Shown piece after piece: positions 51,849-61,851 of a DNA stretch of 64,000 nucleotides. Source of the stretch: Thecaphora thlaspeos (taxonomy: Eukaryota > Basidiomycota > Ustilaginomycetes > Urocystidales > Glomosporiaceae); NCBI GenBank assembly GCA_900291925.1, contig UWYS01000006.1, forward strand, positions 372,001 through 436,000, given 5' to 3'. A program made the translations under genes and the position numbers. The stretch's first letter is position 1, and each line of letters begins with the position of its first letter. The notes beneath the pieces are model-generated. The model worked only from the letters and a program-made list of their open reading frames with translations, had not been told where the DNA came from and ran no database searches.

Positions 51849-52868
51849 AAGAGAGGGAGGTACGCCTGCTCACCATCCGGTCAAGGCGCCGACGACGCTT
51901 CCGACGACGATGTAGAGGACGTTGAGAACCTTGTGCCATCCGTCGAGCTTGGCGCGCTCTTCGCTGTCCATCAGCTCAAACATCCGTGCGCCGACAAAGA
52001 CATGGAGGAGGAGTTTGGGCGTGATCAAGGCCGTCGCGAAGAAGAACTGCCGGAAGGAGACCGTGTCCAGGGACTGTCGGGATCAGGAGGAAGGGGAAGA
52101 GAGGATGGCTGAGCGGACGAGGGGAAGCAGGGACAGATTGAGAGCGGGGAAGGAGAGATGGAACGTACGGCGAAGAAGAGATTCGAGTCTGTAGAAGCGT
52201 TATCGAGGAGAGAAGGAGTTAGAGTACGCGCGACCGTCGTTCCCACGAGCGCAGCCGGCGGAGGACAGGAGGCATGGCTCGAACTCACAGCAAAAGGGAA
52301 ACGGACAAAAGCGGATGAGGATGACCATATTTGTCCCTTTCCTCCCTACTGCCTCCTTCATGGCCCTGAACTTGTCGTCCTTGAGGATGCGCTCGACGTT
52401 GGCGACGTTGGCATTGCGCCTGATCAGCCACCTGAGCACCACAAAACTGGTGGAAGCGCCTAGCAGACAGGCCGTACTCGCTACCGCCCACCCCTTGATA
52501 AGACTGCCGTGCATCGCAGGATGTTCCTTTGTATCTGGTGCCGCGATACCCCATCCGAGACCGCACATGGTAATGAGCGTTCCGTAGCCGAAGAGGGGCG
52601 GGAAGGACAGGAGCGTGACGAGCGCGAAGATAAGGGGAAGGCCATAGGACTGGTTGGAGGTCCAAAGCGCAAGAGCGGCCGTCTTGTTGAAGATGACATC
52701 GGGACCGATGTAGAGGAAGACGGCGAGGGCGATGAAGTTGAGGGCAAGGATGAGGTGCAGGTAGAAGCGCCTGCGCGGCGAGAGGGCGAGGTAGCGCGTG
52801 TAGAGGTCGTCGATGTGCATCTCGACTTGGTCCGCTAGGAAGCGGAAGGAGGGGAGCGTGGTGACCAT
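51436..52868 (-). CDS. TVP38/TMEM64-type Golgi membrane protein (VTT domain)
   Basis: Four exons, 52289-52868, 52169-52188, 51874-52073 and 51436-51742, give 368 residues. Membrane helices: LILALNFIALAVFLYIG, YGLPLIFALVTLLSFPPLFGYG, then TMCGLGWGI and WAVASTACLLGASTSFVVLR. The 20-base second exon joins to make FCPFPFCYSNLFFA, the loop that is hallmark of the SNARE-associated/VTT domain. SLDTVSFRQFFFATALITPK and LNVLYIVVGSVVGALTGW complete the domain. The tail is acidic and cytosolic (DDDEEDEEQ). Tvp38 relatives sit in late Golgi/vacuolar membranes; VTT proteins include lipid scramblases. Intron 3 contains a (GA)n microsatellite and its acceptor is taken at the TTCAG before LVWKETQKIL, because the earlier AG would create a stop. 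Confidence 0.88.
51805..51855. repeat. (GA)n microsatellite within an intron
   Basis: About 20 GA units inside the last intron (51743-51873) of the TVP38-like gene; on the coding strand it is a long pyrimidine (CT) tract upstream of the acceptor. Confidence 0.9.
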
Positions 52869-53098
52869 GTCGAGGACATTGGCTGGTTATATGTGCTCGT
52901 GTGGATGATGATGGTGGTGCTAGTGAGAGGAGGAAGAGGAGAAAGAGGAGGAAGAGGAGGAGGAGGACGAGGAGGAGGACGAGGACGAGGAGCAAGAGAA
53001 AGAGGTGCTCTCGGCGGAGCGTGGTGGTCCATGCAGAGGCGGGCGCTTGGCGTGCCACCCAGCCCGCTCGCCCAGCTCAGCTCCACATTATTATTTTC

Positions 53099-53133
<35 letters not shown>

Positions 53134-53311
53134 CGGCGGGGCCGAGTCTGTGTCGAGGGGGCGCGTCGCCAAGATTGGCCGCCCGCTCGCTCAGTCTCGC
53201 TCGCTCGAGAGAGACCAACACCTCCTCCTCTCCCTTCCATCATCCGCTTCCGCTTACGCTTCCTCTCTCCCCCTCCCTTCTTCTCCTCCGCCCCCATACA
53301 CACCGCGCACC
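52869..53311. promoter_or_regulatory. divergent promoter region TVP38 / PSF2
   Basis: About 440 bases between two divergent start codons. It includes a G/A-rich tract (52918-53000) and a (CAG)n tract at 53100-53130, both in untranslated sequence. Confidence 0.6.
53100..53130. repeat. (CAG)n trinucleotide repeat
   Basis: Ten uninterrupted CAG units about 180 bases upstream of the PSF2 start codon. The frame through it joins the PSF2 frame, but no ATG supports a longer protein, so it is placed in the leader. Confidence 0.85.
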
Positions 53312-54449
53312 ATGGCACTGCCACCAATACTCCAAGCAGGTCCCCTCCCCTCCGAACTCGACTTCTTCACCACCACCTCCCCCACCACCTCAATCTCCAT
53401 CGTCCCCTTGCTCTCCATCGACCGCGTCCGCCTCCTCACCGGAATCTACGGCCCATTTAAACCGCCTCAGCCCTCCCTCGTCCCGCTCTGGCTCGCGCTC
53501 TACCTACGCAACAAGAAAAAGGCCCTCCTCATCCCGCCAGAATGGATGTCTGTACCTGCCCTCACCGAGACGCTCAGGCAGGAGACGTCCCAACCTGGCT
53601 TTGCACAACTACCGTTTGAGTGGATCGGCGTCAGCAACTCGATTCTGAGGTATTCCAGCGAGGACGTTAGAGAGGTGGGAAAGGTGCGGGGTCTGCTCAA
53701 GGACATAAGAGAGGCGAGGCAGTCCAAGGTACTGGCGGGCGTGGGCATGGTCAACAGCGTCCATCTAGAAGTGAGTGCCCCGCGCCACTAGTCCGAATCG
53801 ACTAGCCAACTGACCGACTCTCTCTCTCTTTTCCGGCATTCATCCTCGTCTCTGTCGCGACGGAACCCGACAGATGACCGGCATCTCGATGCACGAAATT
53901 GCCGAACTACGGCCCTTTTTCAGCACTGCTTTCGTCCATCTCAAGTCTCTCCAACCCGCCTCGGCTCAACAAGCCGCCACAGCTGCGGATACATTCGATG
54001 CCTCCTTCCCACTCGCCGGTCTCGACCTAGACGTGGACCCTTACGCCTTCTCCCAAACGCCCTCCCAGACGCAGCCGCCGGGCGGGTTGAAATCCTTCGA
54101 AGCGCTGGATCCCTTTTCACTATCCTACTCTGCCGATCCAAAATCCTCAACGAGCGCAAAGGTCGGGATGCAAGAGGAGAGTACGCAATCCGACTTCACC
54201 TTTACAGACCTTGACACAACAACAGCGACGGACGCAGCATCGACGGGGTGGCGCAACGCCAGAGGTCGTCCCAGCAACGTCAGCGATTCCGGGTACGCGA
54301 CCACCTCTCGTCCCGCCGCTGTTACTGCTGCTGCTGCGGACAAGGATGCGGGCGATCACAGTAGAGGCCTGGCGAGCGACAGAAGACCGCCGAGGTTCAA
54401 CATGGACGACGACGAACAGCCAGACGACGACAGCATGCATCCCTACTGA
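53312..54449 (+). CDS. PSF2: GINS complex subunit PSF2
   Basis: Subunit of the GINS tetramer, part of the CMG replicative helicase. Exons 53312-53770 and 53874-54449 give 344 residues. The start is the ATG of MALPPILQAGPLPSELDFF. Family features: the N-terminal beta-rich part (ISIVPLLSIDRVRLLTGIYGPF), VPLWLALYLRNKKKALLIPPEWM (the highly conserved basic strand of Psf2), then the helical part LLKDIREARQSKVLAG, and across the intron HLEMTGISMHEIAELRPFF. The ordered core ends at about residue 180. The remaining 160 residues are disordered and acidic at the end (MDDDEQPDDDS). Usual Psf2 length is about 190-230, so this tail is exceptional. It diverges from TVP38. Confidence 0.93.
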
Positions 54450-54832
54450 GTCATCCCGTTCTTTTACCCTTCGCACCGTCTCCAAGTCTGTTTGTTCCCC
54501 CCCCCTCCCCCCCCCCCTCCCATCCTCCTTGTGGGTCGACGGCGTTCGACTTGCTGTATTTCTAGGGCCTCTTAGGCCATACCCGAGCGATGTGGCAATT
54601 CCTAGACTCCCAACTGCAACTAGCATGCTCATCGCCGCCCTACCGATCCGTCCATTCTGTGGTCAAGCCAGGTCAGGCCAAGATCAGCCGCTCCATCCCC
54701 TTGCGAATCGAGACGTCCGGATGAGAATCTTGTCAATGCGCGAGGGGAGCGTGCGGTATACATCACAGAATGATGAGACATTCGAACGATGCGGAAACGG
54801 GGACCCTTATCCCCCCCTCTTTTTGCTGATAT
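54450..54832. other. convergent 3' region PSF2 / transporter
   Basis: About 380 bases between two stop codons on opposite strands, including a C-rich run at 54500-54520. No gene. Confidence 0.5.
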
Positions 54833-57062
54833 TCACGCCGACAAGAGGTGGTGGTACCTCCGAGCGAAGCGCACCGCCAAGATGCCGGCGACGAGGGCGG
54901 AAAGACCCCCGAGACGTAGCACGAGACCGACCGGATCGCCGCGGCTTTCAGGGACAGGCATCTCAGGTGTCGCTCGGCCATTGAGAAGACTCTTCGGGGT
55001 CTCTGGGTCGCCCGGCGGTTCCATGATTGCAAAGACTACGCAGTCGGCAAGACAGCAGCGAGCATAAGGTCAGTCGACGTCCGCTGTCTATCGCGGATAT
55101 GTACAAAGACGCGGTAATATCAACTCACTGACGGCAGAGATCAATGTGACGCCAAATTGCGGCAGCACAATGGCGAGGTTGTGCAAGCCAAGGATGCTGC
55201 CGGAGTGTCCAGAGGTACCGCCAGCATCGTGGTGAGATGCCGTGGAATCGCCCGCCGAACGCGGCCCAGCCGAAAAGGAGATGGCCTCCAGATCGTCGTC
55301 AGAATCGTTCTCTGAGTGGGCGTCTTCGTTGGCACCTCGGCTCCGCTCGGCATCGTTGTTGAGCAAAGCCTGAGCCGCGGCGTCGCCGTCGCGTTCTTGC
55401 ATCGGGTGCTCTTCTGGCGTATGATGCTGGATCAGTATCCCGAGCTATGAGGACGCCGCGAATAAGGTGCATAAAGGTTGGGCATCAGCAGCTGCAGCGG
55501 TGTCGTTTCCTCCATTCTCCAGCTCGACGACCTCGCCAGGCCACTCACCAGTCCGAACGGCACCCAACTCGTGATGCACCAGCAGAAGCCGACCATAGCG
55601 ACCAGGAGCGTCGCGAAGAACACGCTCTCCGCCAACGAAGCGATGTAGGTCGCCATCATCGCGATGCAAAAGATGAAATGAGAAAACACCCACCAGAAGG
55701 TGAGGTCCGGACACTTCGCCCGAAAGCGTTGTAGTCCGCGTAGGAAGCCCGGCGTTGCGGCCGTCGGGCTCGCTCCGAGCGGGCTCGGCACAATGAGCGG
55801 CAACAGGACCGACGAAACGAAGGCCACCACGGCGTGCCAGAACATGGCGCGGCTGCCGACTCGAGTCGCTTCCTCGAACAGCTCGTCGGGGCCCGTGCTG
55901 CTCAGTGGGGTGGGCCGACCGCTACGGTAGATCTCGCCGACCCAGACTGTGGTGTAGAACATGATGGCTGAGACGCAGTGGAAGTGCAAATTGTTGATTG
56001 GATGAACGAAGAGTTCGATTGGTCAGTCGGAAAGTACGTCCTCCGGGCAGATCACGACCTCCAGGGTCACAGAATTCCAAAGAGTACTCACGAAACCATC
56101 CGATCCAGGCAAAGACTGCAGTCGGACGGTGAACAGACGCATGGACGCAAACTTCGTCAGCTTTTCGCTCGCCCGAAAACAGCAGCACGGCTATTCGATC
56201 CGCACTCACATTGAATCTTGAAGATCTCCAGGATGGGCGCCGGAAGGTTTCTGGCCTGTCCGAACAGATCGCGGAAGAGGTGCCTGAGGCCGAGGCTCCG
56301 TTGGTTTCCGTTGACGCGCGAACGGACCAGCACCTGTTCCTGCACCAGGAAGATGACGGTGAGATGCGTGGAGAGGACAAGAAAGCAGGTGATGACCGAG
56401 AGGATCTGGATTTGTGTGGTACCGAGCATGGTCGGAAGAATGGCGGGAAGGTCAAGGTTGCCGATGAGGAAGCTGATCACGCTGCCCGCTCCAGAGAGGC
56501 GTGCAGCCCATGCGTTGGCCGCGGCTTGGTCCTCGACGCTGGCGACGTCGATCATCAGGGCGCGATTGAGGGCGGTGATGACATTGACCGAAAAATCGAT
56601 GAGGTAGATAGCAACGACGGCGATGAAGATTGAGACGAAGGCATGCTGCTCGCTCCCCGAGGTCGAAAAGACTGATGCGATCTCGCGAGCAAAGCTAAGC
56701 ATGAGGACAGTGGCGCAGCAGATGACGGTGCCCACGCCCAGCAACGGTCGCCGCCGTCCGTGCTTCGAGGTGCTATTGTCGGCGAGCGCGCCGATCAGAG
56801 GCTGGACGACGAGCCCGCTTAGGGGACCTGCGACGAAGACGGCGGCCATGGCCGATTTGGTAAGGCCGAGGTCGAGGAGGTAGGGCGGGGCGAAGGCCAT
56901 GTCGATTGACCAGACGGCTTGAGCGCCCAGCGTGCCGAGCGAGAGGAGGGGCAGCTGCAGCGCCAAGGGGGCCTTAACGTATGCATGCCCCACGAGAATT
57001 TGACGGAACGCTTGTGGGGACGCTCTGCTGCGGGGCAGACGGCCACCACCGCCGCCATTCAT
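54833..57062 (-). CDS. MFS sugar/H+ symporter of the GPH/SLC45 (sucrose transporter) family
   Basis: Five exons, 56210-57062, 56092-56115 (24 bases), 55549-55967, 55129-55444 and 54833-55035, sum to 604 residues. Twelve helices are visible in two groups. N-half: LLSLGTLGAQAVWSIDMAFA, LGLTKSAMAAVFVAGPLSG, then the loop with NSTSKHGRRRPLLGVG (SUT-type RxGRRRP motif). The mini-exon supplies FAWIGWF and the next joins PIMFYTTVWVGEIY, both diagnostic of the sucrose/maltose symporters. C-half: FWHAVVAFVSSVLLPL, FSHFIFCIAMMATYIA, FFATLLVAMVGFCWCITSWVPFGL, then a long acidic cytosolic loop (ENDSDDDLEA) before LHNLAIVLPQFGVTLIS and a last helix. Fungal relatives carry alpha-glucosides or sucrose at the plasma membrane; the substrate here is not settled by sequence. 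Confidence 0.9.
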
Positions 57063-57625
57063 CGTCGGTCCGACGAGACCAAACTTGGACCAGGCCGGTC
57101 GGTGCTCAGTAGGGTGATGTCGGTGATGCCACGATGTCGTCCAAAGGCGGAAAATTGATTTTTGTCCGTAGGGCTATGTCAATAGCAGCGGTGGCAAGTC
57201 TGGGAGTTTTGAAGACGGAGGGGCGAAGGTGGGAGGAGACATGGTTGGACCGATGTGGCGGCAGAGGGCGAAGAACGACGTGGCACGGCGCCCCCCTCGC
57301 CGCACACAGCCAGGGTCCAAGCACGCGCCTGGCTGAGGGACGCGTATTTACTCGGGCGAGACGCGTCAATTGGACGCGTCTGCACGGGCCTTCGCCCCCC
57401 ACATCCCGAGGCTTGCCCTTCGGATCCGCGCCCGTCTAGGCCCGCGGGGTTGGCCAAGTGGAGTTCGGCATCGGCGTGGCTCGAGCGAGCCCAGCTCAGC
57501 GCAGCGCACGGGAGATTCCGACGACATCCACGCAGCCTCTTACCCTCCTCACCACCACCACCACCACCACCGCTACGTTTGCACCGTATTCAGTGCCACT
57601 CCGAGACGAAACAGCATCTACCACC
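57063..57625. promoter_or_regulatory. divergent promoter region transporter / ARPC3
   Basis: About 560 bases between divergent start codons. A single forward copy of the 38-39 kb repeat motif lies inside (57346-57366), followed by two more GACGCGTC-like boxes. The stretch just before ARPC3 is C/T-rich with a CCACCA run. Confidence 0.55.
57346..57366 (+). repeat. solitary copy of the TTTACTCGGGCGAGACGCG motif
   Basis: Matches the repeat-field motif at 38.3-39.7 kb over about 19 bases; flanked by GACGCGT on both sides, so it may be a tiny remnant of a longer dispersed element. Confidence 0.7.
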
Positions 57626-58513
57626 ATGCCCGTGAGTGCATCATCAGCGCCGTCACTCACTTACTCTGCCACTGCTGCCGCGGCCCATCACTGACTCTCT
57701 CTTACTCGCCGTCTCATCCCGCCCTCCTCCCTCGCGCAGGCCTACCACTCCGCCTATAACGATGACCACGAGGCTCGACAGATTGGATCCATGTCGCTGC
57801 TGCCCATCCGGAGTAAGATCCGAGGCCCCGCTCCGCCGCCGGTCGACCCTTCACAGATGGACATCGTAGACGAGTCCATCGACCTTTTCCGCGCCAACTC
57901 GCTCTTCCGCAACTTTGAAATCAAGGGCGCCGCCGACCGAGTGAGTCCTCGGAGCGACATCTTCTTCTCGCCTCCTTTGCCTCGCGGCTGTTCCAGCCTT
58001 CTCTCTGTCCTTGCTGACAGAGACATCCTTTGCCTGCTCCTCCTCTGCTCTTCTCTCCGCCGCACCTCGCAGACCCTGATCTACCTGATCCTCTTCATCT
58101 CTGACTGCCTCACCAAGATCTCGAGCGCGCGTGTACCCATGACACAGAACGAGGCGCACAAGCAACTATCCACATACGCCGTTGACAGCTTCGCCCTCCC
58201 CGGCGACGCAAACTTCCCCCTGAACAGCCTTTATGCCGCCCCCGCCAACAAGGTGGACGCCGACGCCCTCAGAGCCTACCTCACCCAGGCAAGGCAAGAG
58301 ACGGCGCTCAGACTCGTCGAAAAGGTCTACATCGACGGTGCACCCAGCAAGTGGTGGCTTGCCTTCACCAAGAGGAAGTTGTGAGTCTCAGGTTCCCCTC
58401 TGACCCAAGCTAGGCTACGGCACGGGTGTGAGTCTGAACGGATCGCTCGCTGACATCTAGTATTGTTCTCCTCCCATGTCGCATTCATCAGCATGGGCAA
58501 GAGCCTCAGCTAG
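57626..58513 (+). CDS. ARC18: Arp2/3 complex subunit ARPC3 (p21)
   Basis: Subunit of the actin-nucleating Arp2/3 complex at cortical patches and endocytic sites. Exons 57626-57631 (only ATG CCC), 57740-57940, 58073-58380 and 58492-58513 give 178 residues, the family length. Diagnostic segments: MPAYHSAYNDDHEARQIG, LLPIRSKIRGPAPP, DIVDESIDLFRANSLFRNFEIKG in exon 2; TLIYLILFISDCLTKI, FALPGDANFPLNSLY and SKWWLAFTKRKF across the last junction. The C-terminus FMGKSLS matches the family ending (FMNKSLS in relatives) and fixes the last acceptor at CATCAG rather than the earlier TCTAG. It converges with the next gene. Confidence 0.95.
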
Positions 58514-58750
58514 AACGGCGCTCGCAATTTGCACCATGTAGACAGATCAGACCGCTCCCTCGTCGTCGAGGGATGGTTCGACCGGAAACCAAGCTGCTGA
58601 TAACGATGCTAGCGTGTCATTTCACATGAGGGATCAGCCATAGTCGGACAGAGCGATGAGTGGTTGATGGGTACAAGGTGACGAGAAAAGAGAGAGAAGG
58701 GCTGAAGCCATGAGGGAGCGACGCGCGTCGCATAGACGCCCAGGCGCACT

Positions 58751-61267
58751 CTACAACTCGACCCCCGCCCTCTCCAGCACACGGTCGAGCCTGTCGTCGA
58801 AGTCGTCCCAGTTCATCCTGGTCAGCTTCCGTACGGCTCTAGTCCCCTGAGTCTTGAGGCTCGATCGGGTCGACCGTTCCGATTGCCTGATGGTCGCGGG
58901 TGCGGCTTGTGCCGCATCGTGCGCTGGGGCGGGCGGCGGAGCCCGCAGGATGACGCCCGTGCAGACGACGTCGTCGTCTGAACCTTGTCCCTCCGGCCGA
59001 TGCTTTTGCTGCAAGGTTTGGCTCGGTCGTGCGCGGAGCGGACCGTCGTCACCGCCGTCATCCCCATCTGCACTGGCTAAGTCGCTGCCGGCTTGCTGGA
59101 CCGTCTCCCCTTTGTCCGACTCGTCGCTGCAGAAGATGGGGCGGCTCTTGCACCGCCTTTTTCGATCCGGTCGGAAGGGTATCGGCTGTTCGTCCTGAGG
59201 AGATGTCTCGCGGGCCCGCTTCTCTGCGGCATTTCGAGCTCGAGTATCGCTCCGTCTGAGCACGACGCGGAGCCTACCGCTAGGCATGGGGGCGAACCTC
59301 GCGTCAAGCACCTCGACGTCCGACAGAGTGTCCGAGTTTTCCTTCTCCTTGCCATTCTCGCCGCTAGATTCGTCGACACATCTATTCCTGCTGCAGGTTC
59401 CGCTCTCCGTCCCGGTCGAAGGTGCTGGCTCGTTGTTGGACGCGGCGGAAGGGTCGTCGTCAGCCTGTACCGTCACCGAGCGGCCCACCCGCCGTCGCTT
59501 GCCGTCGGGTGGCCTTCGCGCATGGCCCTCGACCTCGGCCTTCGGGTCTTCTCCCTCTTTGAAGTCTCCCTCTTCACTACTGGACACGCTCTGCTCTCGA
59601 TCCTGGGACGGCGTCGAACGTGTCGAGCCCGTCAACTCGTCGTCGTCGCTGCTCGGTGGCACCCACTCCTCGTCGCTTTCGCGACCCGTCCAGCGCGGGG
59701 CCCGGGATGTGCGCGGCGGGCGAGGCGACGACGGACGAGGCGGTTGCGCTTGTTGTGCTATCTGGGAAGGCAGGAGCGGCGACGAGTCAATCAGGGCCAC
59801 ATCGCGACTGCCGAGGTAGGGCGGCACCTCGACCCACACCTCGGCGTGCGGGCGGGCGCTTGCCAATCCTGGCGTGGGTAGGGGAAGCGGCTGGGACCGG
59901 GGAGACGCGGGAGCTCTACTGATGGGCGTGCCAGGCAGCGTGGACTTCGGGCGAGTGAGACTCTGCTTCGGCAGAGCTGCCACCGAGCCATCTTTGCAAG
60001 CAGGCGTCCGACTCGAGCGAGCAGGTGGCACTGGCGTTGTACGAGGTGGCGACCCGAGGCTCGTCGGCGGAGTAATCTCGTCGTCATTGTCGTTGTCGCC
60101 GGCGTTGCATGTCGAGTCGCCGTCCGAGGCGATCCAAAAGGAGGTTTCCTTGCCGCAGTATAGCGAGTCCGGCGGCGTCGAGGTCGGGCCAGGTTTGCTG
60201 GGCTCGCCTAAGCTCGCCAACGTTGTTGGCTGCTGGTGGCCCTCGCCCTTGGAGCCTTCGAGATGCGCCTTGGCCCTTTCCCGCCCCTCTTTCCTCTTCT
60301 CGCTGCCTTCCTCCCTCCTCTTCCTCCGATCTGTCTTCTCTTTCTCCTCCTTTCCTCTCTGCTTCTCCCTTCTTCGCTCCTTGTGCTCCTTGTGCCTCTT
60401 GTGCTTCTTGTGGCTCCTGTGGCTCTTGTGGCTCTTGTGCTTCTTGTGCTTCTTCTTGACGTCGTCTTCCATGAAGATGGACACTAGCTCCGGCGATGGC
60501 GATGGCGATGGCGATGCATCCGTGAATGGCGCGAAGCCTCCAGACAGCTGTTTTCTGCGAGCCTCTGCGACCTCGACGCTCGGGAATTGTTGCTTGATCC
60601 GTCGAAGCTGCGCCTGTATGACCTCTCCCCGCCTGGTCTTGCCGCCGCCGCCGCTGCCGCCGCCGGGAAAGCGCTTCCTCTTTTTGCTCGACCACGCCCT
60701 TGCAGAGGAGAGGAGCTCCGAGGATTCTGATGAGAGCGAGGAAAGCGGCGGCGATGGCTCCATGATCGAGGACGGCAGCTGCAGCGGCGACGGCTCAACC
60801 TCGAGGAGCGACTGAATTGCCGCGAAGCCGTGCCTTGCTTCCTCCACGCCGAACGGCGAGCGTAAGAAGCCTTGTCGTTGCTGTTGCTCGTCGTCCTCCT
60901 GTTCCACCTCGGTGTTGTCGTCGTCGTCGTGCGGTGTGAAGGTCTCGTGGGGTGCAACGCCCAGAAGCTGCGGATCCACCGAAGTCGAATGTGGAAGCCC
61001 GTCGCTGGCGTCGAGAGTAAGACTGCGATCGCGCTGGGACGACTTGAACGCCGACGACGCAATTGCCGCAATGTCGTTGCCGTTGTCTGGATAGAAGATC
61101 CCCGGGCAGACGCTGATCAGCAGGAAGGCATCGACGCCGCCGTCGGCACCGGACTCCGGTGCGAGGTCTTGAGACGGCGGTAAGACGCTCCAGGCGGGCG
61201 AATGGAGGACATCTGACAGAGGGAGAACCTCCTCTCCTTCGTCCGGAAGGAGGAGTATTCTCGGCAT
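58751..61267 (-). CDS. large disordered Lys/His-rich protein of unknown function
   Basis: Single-exon frame of 838 residues from the ATG of MPRILLLPDEGEEVLPL. No family recognised. The first 70 residues look folded (VLPLSDVLHSPAWSVLPP, FLLISVCPGIFYPDNG). The middle has a dense KKHKKHKSHKSHRSHKKHK tract (about residues 270-300) with following ERRREKQRGKEEKEK, of the kind seen in nuclear splicing or transcription proteins. A patch of alternating Ser-Pro comes from a GGCGAT hexanucleotide repeat. Several RKRR-type basic clusters alternate with acidic ones. The C-terminus again looks ordered and may be a conserved module (VRKLTRMNWDDFDDRLDRVL). Nuclear location is likely by composition, but this is inference. 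Confidence 0.6.
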   Translation of the reverse strand: MPRILLLPDEGEEVLPLSDVLHSPAWSVLPPSQDLAPESGADGGVDAFLLISVCPGIFYPDNGNDIAAIASSAFKSSQRDRSLTLDASDGLPHSTSVDPQLLGVAPHETFTPHDDDDNTEVEQEDDEQQQRQGFLRSPFGVEEARHGFAAIQSLLEVEPSPLQLPSSIMEPSPPLSSLSSESSELLSSARAWSSKKRKRFPGGGSGGGGKTRRGEVIQAQLRRIKQQFPSVEVAEARRKQLSGGFAPFTDASPSPSPSPELVSIFMEDDVKKKHKKHKSHKSHRSHKKHKRHKEHKERRREKQRGKEEKEKTDRRKRREEGSEKRKEGRERAKAHLEGSKGEGHQQPTTLASLGEPSKPGPTSTPPDSLYCGKETSFWIASDGDSTCNAGDNDNDDEITPPTSLGSPPRTTPVPPARSSRTPACKDGSVAALPKQSLTRPKSTLPGTPISRAPASPRSQPLPLPTPGLASARPHAEVWVEVPPYLGSRDVALIDSSPLLPSQIAQQAQPPRPSSPRPPRTSRAPRWTGRESDEEWVPPSSDDDELTGSTRSTPSQDREQSVSSSEEGDFKEGEDPKAEVEGHARRPPDGKRRRVGRSVTVQADDDPSAASNNEPAPSTGTESGTCSRNRCVDESSGENGKEKENSDTLSDVEVLDARFAPMPSGRLRVVLRRSDTRARNAAEKRARETSPQDEQPIPFRPDRKRRCKSRPIFCSDESDKGETVQQAGSDLASADGDDGGDDGPLRARPSQTLQQKHRPEGQGSDDDVVCTGVILRAPPPAPAHDAAQAAPATIRQSERSTRSSLKTQGTRAVRKLTRMNWDDFDDRLDRVLERAGVEL

Positions 61268-61851
61268 GGTGTTCTCTAAGACGCCGGGTTCCTGGTGATC
61301 GTCGTCGACAAGAGAAAGGAAGGAACAGTGTACTGCCACTTACTGACACAAGGTGCACCCGTGAAGAAGGCCTGGCTCGCGGTGCCTTCCGCCACGCTTC
61401 GACGGGCACCCTCCGCACCCACCTCTGACGAGCACCAAAGGTCGAGCTTCTTCAGCTTCCGCCAGCAAAGTTCCGCACGCACCTACCTACCTGCCTGCTA
61501 TTCCTGGCCTGTGTCCCCGCGCCCTCCTGGACTGCGCCCTTCCAACTCCATCCGCCCGGCGGCGCAGGGACACAGACACGAGAGGCTAATGCTCGTCGCG
61601 TCGTGGCCATGGCTCCGCGTGTCGACGGCAGCTCAAACCCTCTTCCGTTACACGCCCAAAAACCAACAGTGAGCGCCGCAGACCAAACGCCAGAGGTAGA
61701 AGTGGCACAGTGGCACAGTGGCACAGTGGCACAGAGGTGGCAATGGCCACGATACTCAAGCGTGGTCGACGGCTATCCTACGGTACATCCCGGCCGAAAT
61801 GACGAGGCAGCACGACTACCGACTCACGCCTGCGCAGCGAAACTCGGTTCA
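61268..61851. other. intergenic; contains an 8-bp tandem repeat
   Basis: About 580 bases between two minus-strand genes. The unit TGGCACAG is repeated four times at 61703-61734. No gene is supported. Confidence 0.5.
61703..61734. repeat. 8-bp tandem repeat, four copies
   Basis: Four perfect head-to-tail copies of TGGCACAG, just 3' of the TMEM70-like gene. Confidence 0.9.
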
